Shown: one piece after another, positions 22,684-36,536 of the stretch
How the letters are laid out: each line of letters starts with the position of its first letter
Position numbering within the stretch: position 1 is the stretch's first letter
NCBI GenBank assembly: GCA_963693315.1
Contig: OY856188.1
Coordinates: forward strand, 269,819,114 to 269,883,113
DNA length: 64,000 nt
DNA from: Diogma glabrata
Taxonomy: Eukaryota > Arthropoda > Insecta > Diptera > Cylindrotomidae
Reading direction: 5' to 3'
The notes under the pieces: model-generated
The model's database searches: none
Told to the model about the DNA's origin: nothing
What the model saw: only the letters and a program-made list of their open reading frames with translations
Made by a program: the position numbers and the translations under genes

Positions 22684-25024
22684 TTTAATTTTTTTCTTTC
22701 TGTAAACTTTCCTTAAGAATAATAATAAATAGTGTATCAAAATGACAGTTCAAGAATGTGTTGTTTGATTGTGTTTCTTCTTTGGATTAAATAAAAATAA
22801 AATAAGAGGTAAAAGCCAATTTTTTTACAAATTTGCAGGAACAAAACTAAAATAATTCAGTAAGTGGCATTTTCTTTCATCAAATAATGCACAGTATTCC
22901 TTAATTATTAAAGCCCACATATACATAGATTTAAATGAAGGCTAGTTTCTTGCTATTGCCAGTGGGATGTGATATCACGTTTATTTATATATCAGTAGCA
23001 AGGAGTACGCGGTTGTCACAGCAGTAGATCCAAAATTATTATTACATTTTCTTACAATTTGTAGTACATACATATACATACTACAGTAAAAAATATCGTT
23101 ACCATCAAAACGTTTTTTTCATTGTCACCAATTTGAAGTTATTTTACAAAACGTTATACAAAAATCAACAAAACATTAAAAATAAATAAATGAATGCATT
23201 TTTAAAGTAACATATGTAAAATTTATCTTCAAATATACATAACTAACAATTTTTGTTAATTTTTCTCGTACACTTTGTTTAACATTTAATATTTTTTCGA
23301 GGTTAAGTGCATCATCATTCGGTCAAGTCAACCTACTATATATCGTTGTTATACCGTATCAATTTTAATTAAGATTTTTGTTAGCCAAAAAAGTCAACTA
23401 AATTTATCTTATGTACATACAAATGAAACAGACAAGCCAAAAAATACGCAATGTGCTTTGTAAACAGATATGAACGATTAATTAATCATAAACCAAACTA
23501 TAGAATAACAGGTAATTTAAAAACTCCAAAGTAATGTTCGAAAACGTTAAAAATTCAATATTTTTTTAACTAAATGAAATAAGTAAATAAAAGAGGTCTT
23601 TAGTCTCATGGTCCGGACAGGATAATAAAACAACAAAACAACAATTACAATCAAACTTCATTGGCTCCAAAAAAACGTTGCTGTATTCATCAAATCTGAT
23701 TTAATATTTTTGCATTTAAACGAATATAATATTTTTAAAATAATATCAACACATTGAGCAAAAACAGTACAAAATGAAACGAAGAAATACTTTTAAGAGC
23801 CCGAAACGTTGAGTTAAATGAGAGATTTTGTTTGTGACGAGTACTTTCGGTTGTGATGAGACATCAAATTTAAAGGCAAATTTTCTACTCAAAAGTGAAA
23901 AACGATACCATCCTATTTCGTATTGGAAGATAGAAAGGCACAATTAAACGAACGATCAACTCTAAAAATATTTGTTATCAATAAAAAAAAATTGCTACTC
24001 GAATAAAAATATATCCACAAAATACCTTCTTATAAATTGAAAAGAAAATTGCAATTTGATTTTTGTAATCGAATGATTTTCTATTTCCTTTCTAACGAGA
24101 TTAATTTAAAAAAATTTTAAGTACATTTGCAACAAATAGAGAACAAAATACGCGTACACATATACGAGTAAACCAATGCACAATTTAATTTTTTTTAAGA
24201 CTGCGTGTACGAGTATGTTTTTCATATTTCATTCATTTTGCAGCTGGTGGAAATTTCCTATTTTTAAACGGATTAAATGAATATGTTCTCAATTATAATA
24301 TATATAAATAAAAGAAAATACAATTACTGCACCTTTGTGCAAATTACACATACTTATATTTCTATGTATGTACTTCTAATTGAATTAAACGTAAGAAATA
24401 ATGCAAAAATAAATTTCTGCATACATACAACTTTTGAATTCTTATGTAGTTTAGAAAAATGTAATCTATTTATAAATTTGTGGTTGCAAAAAAATCATTG
24501 CATACATAAGAGAAGAGCATTTTGTTATATATTTTATTATGCTAATAAAATGTTTATAAAACGTGTAATTAAGTACAAAATTTTATATCTTTATATGTAT
24601 TTAATAACTAAGTCGATTCATTAGTTATGATTAGAATAACAAATTGAATCATTACAATTACTCTAGTAATCACTCAAATATTTTTGAATTAGTTTATGGA
24701 TGACGAAATGTCACCTTCTTATGACCTATGTCATTTACGTAACTTAATTGATTGAGCGTGGCTGGATAACTTGATAGAGGTAACAAAACTAGTAACGATC
24801 GTATTGGAAATTAAATATGAAATAAATATACTAAAATAATCTATTTTTGTGGGTGAGAGCAGTTCTAGAAAGTTGTTTGTAAATTGTAGAAAAACCAAGT
24901 GAAGCTGATTCATAAGCTGACTTCACTATACCTCTGGCAACAAAATGTTCTGGATATATAGTAAGTTTATATCCATCAAATACTTCAACTAATGGGTAGC
25001 AATTGATATAGATTTCGCGTGGTT
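22684..25024. other. Long region without recognised gene
   Basis: No frame with a family signature. The 115-residue frame at 24277-24624 has low-complexity composition rich in Y, I, N and K from AT-rich DNA, no domain, and no supporting splice or promoter context. Confidence 0.5.
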
Positions 25025-26445
25025 CTAATTATAAAAACAGGTACTCCGGAGGCTCCAACCACTTTGCGCATTTTAGCACAAAAGCTTATCAGTCTCATAT
25101 AAATCTTCATCTTTTGCTTAAGCATCTCTAAGCATCTCTTCTAAGAGACACATACATTTTCTTGTAAGAAAAAAAAAGTTAAAAAAATTGCCAGAATTGA
25201 CAAACCGGAAGTTGGGATTGCGCCCCACTAATCACAATACCGTCCAAAAACTAACAAGTTCTTTATCATTTAAATGTACATCTTTTGTCAAAATATGTAC
25301 AAAAAAAATCTCACCGGAAGTAAAAAACCGGAAGTGAAAAACCGGACGTTGGGATTCGGAAATGTTATGAACCGTACTAAATACTTATGTACTAAGTTTG
25401 TGTTCGTGAGGACCCCCACCACTTATTCCAATATTATCCAAAAACTAATCAGTTCTTTGTTACTTAAGTCTCCATCTTTTTCCAAAGTGTCATTAAAATA
25501 AATTAATGAATAAAGTCTGTATGCTCCCAACAAACTTGAAAAACAAAGTGTGAAAAGTCAGCATTTGTATGGTAGACCCCTTACCGCTTTGATTAATGTG
25601 TCCCAAAACATTATAATTATCTTCTCACACTAATTGGAACCCTATTCCATAAGTTTCATCATAATCACTTCATTATTGTAGGCTTTAGTGTGCATAAAGT
25701 CACTGAAAAAACTTCAAAAAAGTACAAAAAAATTTTTTACCGGAAGTGAAAAACCGGAAGTTGGGATGCAGAACTATTGTAAACCGTACTACATACTCAT
25801 GTACCAAGTTTCATCCAATTCGCTTATCAGGTACAGATGTTATAGAGCTTTCAAAAAAACAGGTGCTCCAGGGATCCTCCACCACTTTGTTCACTATCGC
25901 TAAAAAACTAATCAGTTCCTTGTCATACATGTTTGCGTCTTTTTCTAAAGTGTCATCAAAATTCATTCACGAATGAATGTTTTATGCTCCCAACAAATAT
26001 AACAACTTTGTGGAAAAAACCACCTGTTGTATGGTGGACCCCCCAACCCTTTATCCAATGTGCTCCAAAAGCTGATAAAATCTTTCTCATGTTATTTAAA
26101 AGCTTTTTGCAACGTTTCATGAAAATCGATCGGTAATTGTAGGCTACAGTAGGGATAAACACCTGAAAAAAAACTTTTTAGCCGGAAGTGACAAACCGGA
26201 AGTTGGTATGCAGAAATATTGGAAACTGTACTAAAACCTTATATACTAAGTTTCAATATGATCATAGCCAGGGATCAGAAGTTATTCAAGATTTAAACTT
26301 AGAGGTGTTCGAGAGACCCCCCGCCATTTTGTCCAAATTTGAAATGAATCCAGATCTTCCATTTTCAAGTGAACCTGTATCATTTGCCAAAGTTTCATCA
26401 AGATCCTATGCAGAAAACTCACCCACCGAATCGTTCGTTCTTTCA
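25025..26445 (+). repeat. Family E: tandem units of about 430 bp
   Basis: ACCGGAAGTGAAAAACCGG with AAGTTGGGAT recurs at about 25313, 25739 and 26181. Each is followed by TACCAAGTTTCATCCAATTC-like and CCACCACTTTGTTCA-like phrases, then CAACAAA, GTATGGTGGACCCCC and ATGAAAATCGATCGGTAATT. At least three units are present, the first partial. A reversed copy is at 61796-62468 and decayed pieces at 10480-10870 and 19836-20010. Small frames across it (25274, 25688, 25933, 26188) are incidental: they do not recur in the same phase from unit to unit. Confidence 0.75.
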
Positions 26446-26639
26446 GATTTCAGGTGATCTTGTAGTCGTTTCATTACCATTTTTTCATATATTTTGCACA
26501 AGATCGATGCTAACGCGACAGGTCTATAACTTTTGATTTCATTTGCTGGTTAGTCAGTCTTTAGGATCGGTGCTACAATCGCCTTCCTCTAAATTGCCGG
26601 TATGCCTCTAAGTAAGACAAAATTCATGTAAGCAAGAAG
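26446..26639 (-). pseudogene. LINE reverse transcriptase, 3' part of the split copy
   Basis: The - strand reads LRGIPAI, a TAG where W is expected, RKAIVAPILKTD, then IKSYRPVALASILCKIYEKM and VMKRLQDHL: the fingers/palm start of a non-LTR reverse transcriptase (the W-x-x-A-x-x-x-P-I-x-K and S-Y-R-P-V motifs). The rest of the same ORF is at 36537-37650. The two parts are separated by the hAT element 26640-36536 and share its 8-bp TSD, GCAAGAAG, so they were once contiguous. The 3' side ends against the family E repeat. Confidence 0.8.
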
Positions 26640-26687
26640 CAGAGGCGTAGCTAGGGGGGGGCGGGGGGGGCGGTCCGCCCCGGGTGT

Positions 26688-26990
26688 CACCCGTTTTGGG
26701 GTGACACCCGAACGTAAAAAACTTAAACAAACCATCACAATGTTTGTGACATTGACATTCGGGTGACACCCGAACGTAAACAACTTAAACAAACCATCAC
26801 AATGTTTTCAACGATAAATCACTTCGAAACCGTTTTGGGGTGACACCCGAACGTAAAAAACTTAAACAAACCATCACAATGTTTTCAACGATAAATCACT
26901 TCGAAACCGTTTTGGGGTGACACCCGAACGTAAAAAACTTAAACAAACCATCACATGTTTTCAACGATAAATCACTTCGAAACCATTTCA
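26688..26990. repeat. Subterminal tandem repeat of the hAT element
   Basis: About four units of 66-79 bp carrying GGGGTGACACCCGAACGTAA, AACTTAAACAAACCATCACA and ATGTTTTCAACGATAAATCA. Starts near 26691, 26757, 26829 and 26908; the second is shorter. GGGTGACACCCG is itself palindromic. Confidence 0.9.
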
Positions 26991-28047
26991 ACCAGGTTAT
27001 CCATTTAATTTTAATTTATAAATTGTGATAGCTTATATGTGTCCTATTGGTTCAAAAAAGATCTATTCTACTTTTTAAAATTCTTGAGTTATTACTTGAG
27101 TTATTATTTGGGGTAGTTTGTTGAACGTCTTTTTATGTTAGTACAAATCCAAAGACATGATAAAAATTTCAGTTTACTTTTTAAACTAAGAAGGATTATA
27201 GTCTGGGAGCCCGCCGACATAAACAGCAACTCATAAATACTCTTCTATAATTTTTTGTGTGGCTTAATTATGCCTAGTCTACCACTTTTTTTTCTCTATC
27301 ATAATTTTCTTAGCCGCGGCTTTTTCTCTCCAGTAATTTTTAAACTTGTCAATATCGTATTAAGCTAAAAATTTATATATACTCTATTTTTAAAAAATTT
27401 AATGCCAAGAGAAATTCATGAATCGCGAGAGAAAAAACTTGTCCGACAAAAATTTCGGTACGTTAAGGGTGTCTACCGAGTGAAACATGTAATAATAACA
27501 ATTTCGAAAAATTTATGGATAACCACCTGATTTTTATGAAAAATGCTTCAACAAGGTATGTAAAATCACATCCTTACATCGTCCGACAAGACAGATTTGC
27601 CAATTTTCCAGTCCGACAAGCGGACATTGACATTTTCACGGCGACCTAAAATTTATTCATAACAATTTCCGCTTTCGATTTTTTGCTGTTAAATGAAGCT
27701 TACAACGAGGTGAACAAGTTGTCCGACAGTAAAATATTACCATTTTCATAAAAATCGAACAAATTGTTATTTTTCAATTGAAAATTCACGAAGGATTACA
27801 GTATTTGCGTTTGTGAGCGTAAATACAGCATACTTCCACATAACCAGCTGTTTTTTATAGGATTACTAAAAAAAAGTATGTAGAATCCAATTGTTTAATT
27901 GTCGGACACGATATATTCTCCGAATTTCCAGTCCGACGCATGGAAATTATAGATTTTATGAAGCTTAAAATTTTTTGATGAAATTCTTTTTTGATCTTTT
28001 TTATTTATATTTTATAATTGCTATTAAGGATGTAAATAACATTTATG

Positions 28048-28742
28048 AAATCAAATATGCCCAAAATACATGTGCAGAAAGTCTGCACGCAGTGCTGCAT
28101 GCATATCTGCATCTAAAATAGATGTGCAGAATTTTTATATAATTGACGTGCAGAATTTTCGTAGCAATGACAGTATTAATTTCGTAATAATGACTCTTAT
28201 GTATTATGAAATAGTTATAAGTGAAAGTTGTCGCAATTTAAAGAAAACTGGCTTTTTTAATTAAAAGATAGAAGAAAATAATTGAATCGTTGTCTGTAAA
28301 AACGTTTATTTCTAAATTAAAATTTAAGTTCAAATTACATATACCACTGTTTACGATAATCCTTTCCCAAAAATTTATTTATCAACAATATTAGTTTTAA
28401 TTATTTTATAATTTGGATTAATTACAATATTTGAATATCTTTATAAACAAATAATCATTACAAAAATAATTTTATTTTCAAAAAATTTCATTCATTTTTA
28501 TTTGAGTTATTAAAAACATAATTCATTTTCAAACAAAATGTCAAAATAATCGATTTTTATCTGAGTTTTCAAGTAGTTTTTGTTTTTTTTTATTGTGGTA
28601 GCACTGCCTCTGTGCAGCGAAATTAGAATTAGAGATATCTTGCAGAATTTTTCTGCATGCAGAATTTACATGTAATTGCTCTCATATAACAACACATGTT
28701 CTAATTGCGCTGCATGCAGAATTCTGCACATGTATTTGGACC
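28048..28742. repeat. MITE with ATGCAGA-type inverted ends
   Basis: The left end CCCAAAATACATGTGCAGAA with GCTGCATGCA is mirrored by the right end, read in reverse CCAAATACATGTGCAGAATT and CTGCATGCAGCG. Several TGCAGA/TCTGCA words lie close to both ends. The 64-residue frames inside (28070, +; 28666, -) come from these repeats. Confidence 0.65.
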
Positions 28743-29295
28743 AATATTTACGTCGGATTGTAAAATATATTACAGAATAAACGTTCCTGCATAGATTGGA
28801 ATCAAAAAATTTAGATCTCACCGACAATTTTCCCGAAATAATCAATGTGAAAGTTTTCATTCACTCTATGTTATATTCAACGGAAGTATCAAAATTTGAT
28901 AGAAAAATTAAAAATTCAGAATGTTCTTGCAAAGACATCCGAAAAAAAACTTACGTTCAGTTTCTCTGTGCGATTTATGATTTTTTGAGCCAAAAAACAG
29001 CGGTGTCATCGGCAATCAGACGTAAATATTTAATTTAAAAATTTATAAAATCTTCTGCGTACACCGGAAAGCTATCCGCTGAAGTATACCTTATCCAGTA
29101 ACTGGTTATTTTTTAATCTTACGGAAAGTTCTTGGCGTGGCCCCTATGGTCACACCCCCATCCCACTAGTTTTAGGTAGATTTGATATAAAAATCTACCT
29201 ATTGCAATGGGCTTCATCTCGGAATTTCGGAAAAATTTTTGTGCCAAACGACTATATATGATAAGCGGAGACAAAAAAACAAAAAAAAAAAATTT

Positions 29296-29468
<173 letters not shown>

Positions 29469-29490
29469 GATATGAGATATAACGAAAACG

Positions 29491-30420
29491 ACCGGCACTC
29501 TCACGATCGCATTTGTTGAGGTAGATCAAAAAAATGTCTGTACTTGTGTGTTCTAAAAATATCTTGAACAAGTTCGTGAATCAGCAAAATCCGACACGTG
29601 GTTAAGAAACTAGAGGCTTTTTTCTGAAAAAAATTGATTTTTCAAAACCTTTATAACGGCCGTTTGGATACTAATATTTCAAAAAAATTAACAAATTTAG
29701 AATCTTTGGAATTTTTTATATCAATTTGTTTTAAAAATAGACCTCTGCAATTTTTGCAAAAAATATTTTTTTGAAACAACCGGCACTCTCACGGTCGCAT
29801 TTGTAAAGCCAGATCAAAAAACCTTTTCTAAAAATGTGCGTTTTGTTATTATCTTGGACAAGCTCCTAAATCAGCCCAATCCAACACATGGTTAAGAAGC
29901 TAGAGACTTTATACTAGAGAAAAAACTCTGTTTTTTAGATCCGTTATAAAGGCCGTTGGGATTCTAACATTTTTAAAATCTTCATAAATTTAAAATCTTT
30001 AAAACCTTTTTAATCAGTTTCTTTCAAAAAAAAGACCTCTGCAGTTGGAGGTTTCTGAATGAGCGGCTCCAACAAAAAAGCTTGTAAAACACAAAATGCG
30101 TTTGAATCAAGCGGCGCTCTCACGGTTGCATTTGTGAAGCCAGATCAAAAAACCTTTCTTAAAAATGTGTGTTTTATTAAAATCTTGGACAAGTTCGTAA
30201 ATCAGAAAAATCTGACACATGGTTAAGGAACAAGAGGCTTTATACTAGAAAAAAAGTGTTTTTTAATCCGTTATAACGGCCGTTTGGATACTAATATTTT
30301 TAAAATCTTCATAAATTTAAAATTTGTAAAAACATTTTAATCCGTTTCTTATAAATATAAACCTCTGCAATTAGAGGTTTTTGACTTGTTGGCTTCAACA
30401 AAAAAGTTTGCAACAATCCC
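29491..30420. repeat. Three tandem units of about 310 bp
   Basis: CGGCACTCTCACGATCGCAT, CGGCACTCTCACGGTCGCAT and CGGCGCTCTCACGGTTGCAT occur at about 29492, 29779 and 30110. Each is followed by AGATCAAAAAACC-, CTTGGACAAG-, ATGGTTAAGAA- and ATAACGGCCGTTTGGATACT-like phrases in the same order. Confidence 0.85.
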
Positions 30421-31547
30421 CAACTACAATTTCCAAAAACCTTATAACAGCCAATGTCAACCTTATAACAGTCAAAAAAATAAAAGATTTGAATAGAAGA
30501 AATTAATTTTTTTTTCCTAGAAATAAACTATTTTGATATTTTGCAGTAATTGCACGACATATGATATAGAGTAGGTTTGTGTCATAAATTGTCACTCACA
30601 TGTTCTGTGGTAGATTTGATATTTGTTTGTTGCAAAATTGGATAGATATAGTTTTGCTTATAGGTAGCTAATTTTCTTTTTAAAATTTGTTCGATATCTG
30701 TTTGAAATTAGTTTGTTTTGTTTAAACTAATCTGATACATCAGATTCTACTGGCACACAAAACTGTCTGATCTCGAAATCTACCTATTTCTAGCGGATAT
30801 ACGTGCCGCTTGTACTTTTTTTAATGAAATTGTTAATAAAATGTTCCTATTATTAGTTTAATACATGTTATTAACTATTCACATTCCTTACCATTCATTT
30901 ATTATTGTAATTAATGAGACTAAAATTATTTATGAACTTGGAAAAAATAAAGTATTGAAATGATGTTGTCGATCGATGTTTTTTTGTCGGACTATTGATT
31001 TGGCACGAAATATTTGTCCGCCACTTGTACTACAGGGTAAGTTCTGCTCTATAATAGGTAAATTTCTTTTTGTCCGACGGTTATGAATAAATTTTAGGTC
31101 GCCGTGAAAATGTCAATGTCCGCTTGTCGGACTGCAAAATTGGCAAAACTGTCTTGTCGGACGATGTGAGGACGTGATTTTACATACCTGGTTGAAGCAT
31201 TTTTCATAAAAATCAGGTGGTTATCCATAAATTTTTCGAAATTGTTATTATTACATGTTTCACTCGGTAGACACCCTTAACGTACCGAAATTTTTGTCGG
31301 ACAAGTTTTTTCTCTTGCGATTCATGAATTTCTCTTGGTATTAAATTTTTTAAAAATAGAGTATATATAAATTTTTGGCTTAATACGATATTGACAAGTT
31401 TAAAAATTACTGGAGAGAAAAAGCCGCGGCTAAGAAAATTATGATAGAGAAAAAAAAGTGGTAGACTAGGCGTAATTAAGCCACACAAAAAATTATAGAA
31501 GAGTATTTATGAGTTGCTGTTTATGTCGGCGGGCTCCTAGACTATAA

Positions 31548-33160
31548 TTAAACATTTAAACTAAAGCAAAATTAGATTACATTTTAGTGTTCCTAGGTCT
31601 TGATGGTTTTACAAGATATATTTCGTTTACGAAGAGAAGAGAATAGGTACGTTCGATTTGACTGAAACAACTTAAAAAACAACAACAATTGCATTCAATT
31701 TATCGGTTGTATCAGTTGCTTCAGTCAAATCAAATACGGCTTATATTAGTAGAAAAAACGAAATTTCAGGATGCAAAGTTTAGGTTTTTGGGCATATTAT
31801 TATTATTGAGGATGAATCTGACTTTAGTTTTTTCAATTCATTTTAATTGTAAATTAGAATTTTTTGATGCCAATTTTTGCAAACTTTTCATTTAGTTTAA
31901 TTTTATTGAAAAACGGTTTCGCGATTTTTAAAACAACCCAAATGCTATAAAAAGTATAACCCTTTGCGTTAAAAAGCAATTGTTATAGAATTGCTTTGCA
32001 TTAAGCAATTGATAGTACATATATCAAAACTAAAGTTTTACTCAGCGTTCTTTGGATTACATAACTATCATATATTAAACATTTTAAAAAATTATCAGTA
32101 GTAATCATCCAAGGGCGGTGATAATTCGAAATAATCTTTTAAAAATTTCGAAAGCAAATACATATATTGATAATAGCACGAAACCGTAGGCCGAGGGCTA
32201 TTATTAATACCACTTGCTGTAGGAATTTTCCAAAAAATTATGAGAATTTATCAACGAACGAGGGGAATTCGTTTAGAAATTTTTTGCCATTTTTCATTTC
32301 TTTATATATTTTTTATGAATTATACGTTGGCCTACTGCCAACCATATCAGTTAACTATTTCAAAAATTATTTGATAATTTTTAATATCCCAGTAGGCCAG
32401 AAGTATAATTATTTGTTATTAATATAATTCAAATGTTATTGGTGAAATTGAATGATGTCATTACATTTTAGAGAATTTAATTGGGTTAAATTAAAATAAA
32501 ACTAAAGCAAAAAATTTTGTATTTTATTTATTTAAAAAAAAAATTAAAATATAAAATGATTTTGGTCTCCAAGTTGTTTTTATTTACTAATATAATAATT
32601 TATTTGAACTAAATTTATTTAAAAAATCCTTGTAACATAAATGTAAATCCTTCAAATTTGGTTTAAAAGTGGTGTAGTTATGATTGTTATTAACTAAATG
32701 GTTTGACTTTAAATTTAAAAATAGACTTTAAATTTTGATTATTTTTCTTCTTAGATTTTTAGACAATATTCCTTAAATCAGTCTTTAAAACATTTTCCGG
32801 TTTTCCAGTTGTAAAATTTTTCAAAAGAATCACAATTAAATTTGTAAATTATTGAGCATGATTCTAATTGTATATTTAATTTTGGTTTCAATACTTAATA
32901 TAAAATTCTAAAAGATGGATTTTATATTTATATATTTTTAAATGGTTCCTAATAATATTAAGCATATGATTTGTATATTCCATTTTATCAAATATTGTTT
33001 AATATAAGTTGTTGCAAGGAATTTTAAATCAATTAATTCTGGTAGTGTATTTAGTCGTTAACACAGTGTACTTATTATGAAATAGACATATGTATCCTAC
33101 AAATATATTTAGAGTTATAGGTTTGCTGATACGTACTATCGTCTAGCAAATATCCCAACA
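31548..33160. other. Upstream part of the hAT element, no gene
   Basis: Low-complexity AT-rich DNA between the long-TIR insertion and the transposase frame. It contains a short inverted pair, TTTGACTGAAACAACT and, reversed, TTTGACTGAAGCAACT (about 31658 and 31715-31730). It probably held the promoter or 5' leader of the transposase. Confidence 0.45.
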
Positions 33161-33167
33161 AATAAAT

Positions 33168-35739
33168 ATGCCACGAGGAGTTCATACTACTAAAAGAAAA
33201 AGCGGGTTCCAGCAGAGAAAGGCCAAACAGGCTAAAATAGATGATGTTCAGAGCATATCTGGATCGATTTATAAATATGTTACAAAACCTGATGATAGCC
33301 AAAGCTCATCAAAAGAAACTGATTCTCACGTAAATGCAACGAATGTTTCAGAGAATATTGGCTCATCTTCGGAAAGTAACAGCGACAACACATAATTAAT
33401 AATAATAACCCATGATGAAGACGAATCAGAAAAAAATACTGAAAATGATAGTGATAATGCTGCTAATGCTTCTACTATCGAAGACAGTATTTGTATGAGT
33501 GAATCACTTCAGGACTTAAGAGATGTATCACATTGGAATATACCCATCTCTGATAATGTTCGCATTGAAATCATAAAAAAAGGAAGTGAACATTTTCAAA
33601 ATAGAGAAGGGCCGTTTGCTACTGTATCTAGACCCGGGTTAGACACAAAAGGTAATGTTCGCCATCTTTCTAAAGAATGATTTTATAAAGTGAGCCTAAT
33701 GGAGAAAAAATTCTGCGGTCATGGATTGTTTATTATCCTATAAATAATAGCTTGTACTGCTTCTGCTGTCGTATATTTGCTGTCACCAATAGTTGTAATG
33801 TAAATTCAGCATTTACGACTGAATTTCAGAAGTGGTGGAAGCTAAATCCCAAAGTAGCCGACCATGAAACTTCAAATGAACATCTGGAGAATTTTGAAAA
33901 GTGGAAAACTTTGGAAATGAGGTTGAAATGTCATAAAACGATAGCAGACGCAGCCTTACAATTAATAGATAATGAAAAACAGAAGTGGAAACATCTTTTA
34001 TCAAGATTATTGGATATAACTTTCTTTTTATCTAAACAAAACCTAGCATTTCGTTGACATGATGAAGGACAAAGTTCTTCAAATAAAGGCAATTTTTTAG
34101 AACTAGTCAATCTATTGTCAAAGTATGATGTAGTGTTAAAAGAACACATTTTGAATTTGAAGCATGGCAAATCACCAAAAGTATCATATTTGTCACCAGA
34201 TATACAAAATGAGTTCATAAATGTTTTAGCGAACCACGTAAAGTTTAAGCTTGTCAACGAAATTAAATCGGCTAAATATTTTGGAATTATGTTTGATAGC
34301 ACACCTGACATTTCACATATTGATCAAATGTCTGAAGTGATTCGTTATGTGAAAATTGATGGTAGAAAGGTGGAAGTCAAAGAAGTATTCCTTGTACTTT
34401 TTCTTTACATGGAAAAAAAGCCGCTGATTTAAGCGATGAAATTCTTAAAAACCTTAAAAATGACGGTTTAGAGGTAATGAATTATCGTTCCCAAGGTTAT
34501 GATAATGCAGCTGTTATGAGTGGTATACATGGAGGAGTGCAAGCTATTATTAAAGCAAAAAATAACAAAGCAATTTTTGTGGGCTGCATAGATCATTCAA
34601 TTAATTTATGTGGCCAACACTCATTTGCACAAAATGTAGCTTGTGTAATGTTTTTCGGAACAGTGGAGGCCATTTTTACATTTTTTTCTGCTTCGACTAG
34701 CCGCTGGGAAGTGCTTGTTAAACACAGCAAAACAACTGTTAAAAGACTCTCAACAACGCGTTGAAGTGCTCATTATGCTGCAGTAAAAGTATTGGCCGAA
34801 AATTTCGATGGGATTGTGGCTGCAATTGAGAAGCTAAGTGATCAACAAGAAAATGTAGACACTAGAGGCGCTGCACACAACCTTATGCATGCAGTGTGTG
34901 ATTTTACGTTTCTTTGCTATCTTTTGTTTTGGAATGATGTTCTTAGGGAAATAAATTGTGCTCCGATTGGATTGCAAAGCAAAGGCTTAAATATTGATCA
35001 ATTAATTACAAAAATAGAGTCACTTCGTCTTTATATTGAAGAAAAACGAAATGACATTGTAGAACAGGCAATAGATCTTGCTGCAACGAAATCGGAGAGC
35101 TATGACATTCCAATGGAAAGACGAATTCGTCGTAAAAAACGAATGGCTGGTGAGTTGGCTCCAGATGTTGGACTGAAACTGAGAGCTGAACTTAAAAAGG
35201 ACATGTTGGAATCTCTTGACCGATTCAGTGTTGAACTCCGAACAAGACTGAAGTCAGTTCAAGATGTTGCTTCATTGTTCGAGGTTGTTCAGACAAAGAC
35301 TTTGCTTTTGGCGAACAGTGAAGAGTTGAAATTATCTGTATCAAAATTTACCAGTTTTTATGATGAGGTATCGGAAACGGGACTCCTCACAGAGATACCA
35401 AAGTTGAGGAGGCATTTAAAAGCGACCAATGTTACAGTTTCTAACTGGGTGTGCCTAGACTTTTTGAAATTCATCGTGGAATGTGATTTTACAGAATCTC
35501 TTCCGAATCTTATGGTCGCACTAAAGTTATTTATGACTATTTGCGTATCAGTGGCTTCGTGTGAGAGGAGTTTCAGCAAATTAAAATTAATTAAAAATTA
35601 CTTGCGGGCAACAATGACCCAAACGAGGCTTAAAAATCTTGGCATATTAAGCATAGAACATGAGGCAGCACAAAATATAAATTTTGAAGTTGTGATTTCT
35701 GAGTTTGCAGCTGTTAAAGCTAGAAAGAAGAGATTTTAA
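33168..35739 (+). pseudogene. ZMYM1-like hAT transposase (TTF-type zinc finger, DUF4371, hAT C-terminal), broken
   Basis: Starting at ATG 33168, the frames in order give a basic/acidic leader; a TTF-type finger region (SHWNIPISDNVR, then YCFCCRIFAV with the C-x-C-C cluster at about 33755); and a DUF4371-like core (GIMFDSTPDISHIDQMSEVI, first catalytic D, about 34290-34345; QGYDNAAVMSG, the 'G-x-D-x-A-x-x-M-S-G' motif, about 34492; VGCIDHSINL, about 34580; STTR then S with the expected W changed). From 34792 a 315-residue frame ends with the hAT dimerisation motif (SVASCERSFSKLKLIKNYL, about 35545-35605). Breaks: TAA 33393-33395, TGA 33678-33680 (for W), a frameshift near 33695, TGA 34055-34057, a frameshift near 34400, and TGA 34762-34764 (for W). 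It lies inside the TSD-bounded element. Confidence 0.9.
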
Positions 35740-35807
35740 GTGTATGTATATAATATGTATGTGAGAGTATATTAATTCTACTCTTATTTTTCTTTTACTA
35801 TACTTTC

Positions 35808-36296
35808 CAGGGTTGCCACTTGGATACATTTGTATTATTTTGGATACATTATTTAAAAAATTTATTAAATGGATACTGGGTACCAAAAATTTGCAAAACT
35901 ACTGGAATGGATACAATTTATTCGCAAGAAAATATTGTGTATAAAATGCATTAAATGCATTTGAAAATGTTAATAAATTGTGTTACATTGTTCGTCGTAT
36001 TCTCTTTTAGTAGAAGATAAAGGAACAGAAAATTGGCGAACAGTGTAGCAAATATAAACAGTTGTGGAAAAACGATAACATTTTTTGTAAACAGTTCTGA
36101 ATTGAGTGCATTTAAGGTTGCATTATACCGTAGCCGTTGCAATGACAAAAAGGAATTCCAGGTATATTTTGCGCTGAAACCGCACAATATAGGTCGTTCT
36201 CAAATAAATTAGCAACATCAAATAATCATGTATACATTTGGATACTTTTTTTTTATACAACTGGATACATTTTAATTTTTTTGAGTGACGACGCTG
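35808..36296. mobile_element. hAT MITE nested in the larger hAT
   Basis: Ends CAGGGTTGCCACT and, reversed, CAGCGTCGTCACT, flanked by a perfect 8-bp TSD ATACTTTC (35800-35807 and 36297-36304). TGGATACA words recur near both ends (35820, 35841, 35906 and 36239-36270), probably subterminal binding repeats. No coding capacity. 489 bp. Confidence 0.88.
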
Positions 36297-36536
36297 ATAC
36301 TTTCCTAAAAGATTCATTTTCATACATCAATATGAAAGAATGTATAATAAAACAGTACTTTAATTATATATAACTTATTAATAATAATGCTCATTTGCAT
36401 TAATTAAATAATTTGTATTAATTAAATAAAATTATAAATTACGTATATCGGCTTTTTATTAATATAGACAGTTTTCATTCTTGGGGTGACACCATCATAT
36501 CCGCCCCGGGTGTCACCCATGCTAGCTACGCCACTG

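Noticed and set aside
24277..24624. 115-residue frame
   Set aside because: Composition is that of random AT-rich DNA; no domain, paralogue or splice context.
26188..26457. 89-residue frame in family E
   Set aside because: Not kept in phase in the neighbouring units of the same repeat.
33168..35739. Alternative genetic code (TGA = Trp)
   Set aside because: Three TGA-for-TGG cases tempt this reading, but normal TGG is common, other stops and frameshifts are present in the same frame, and the copy B gene uses TGG at the matching site.
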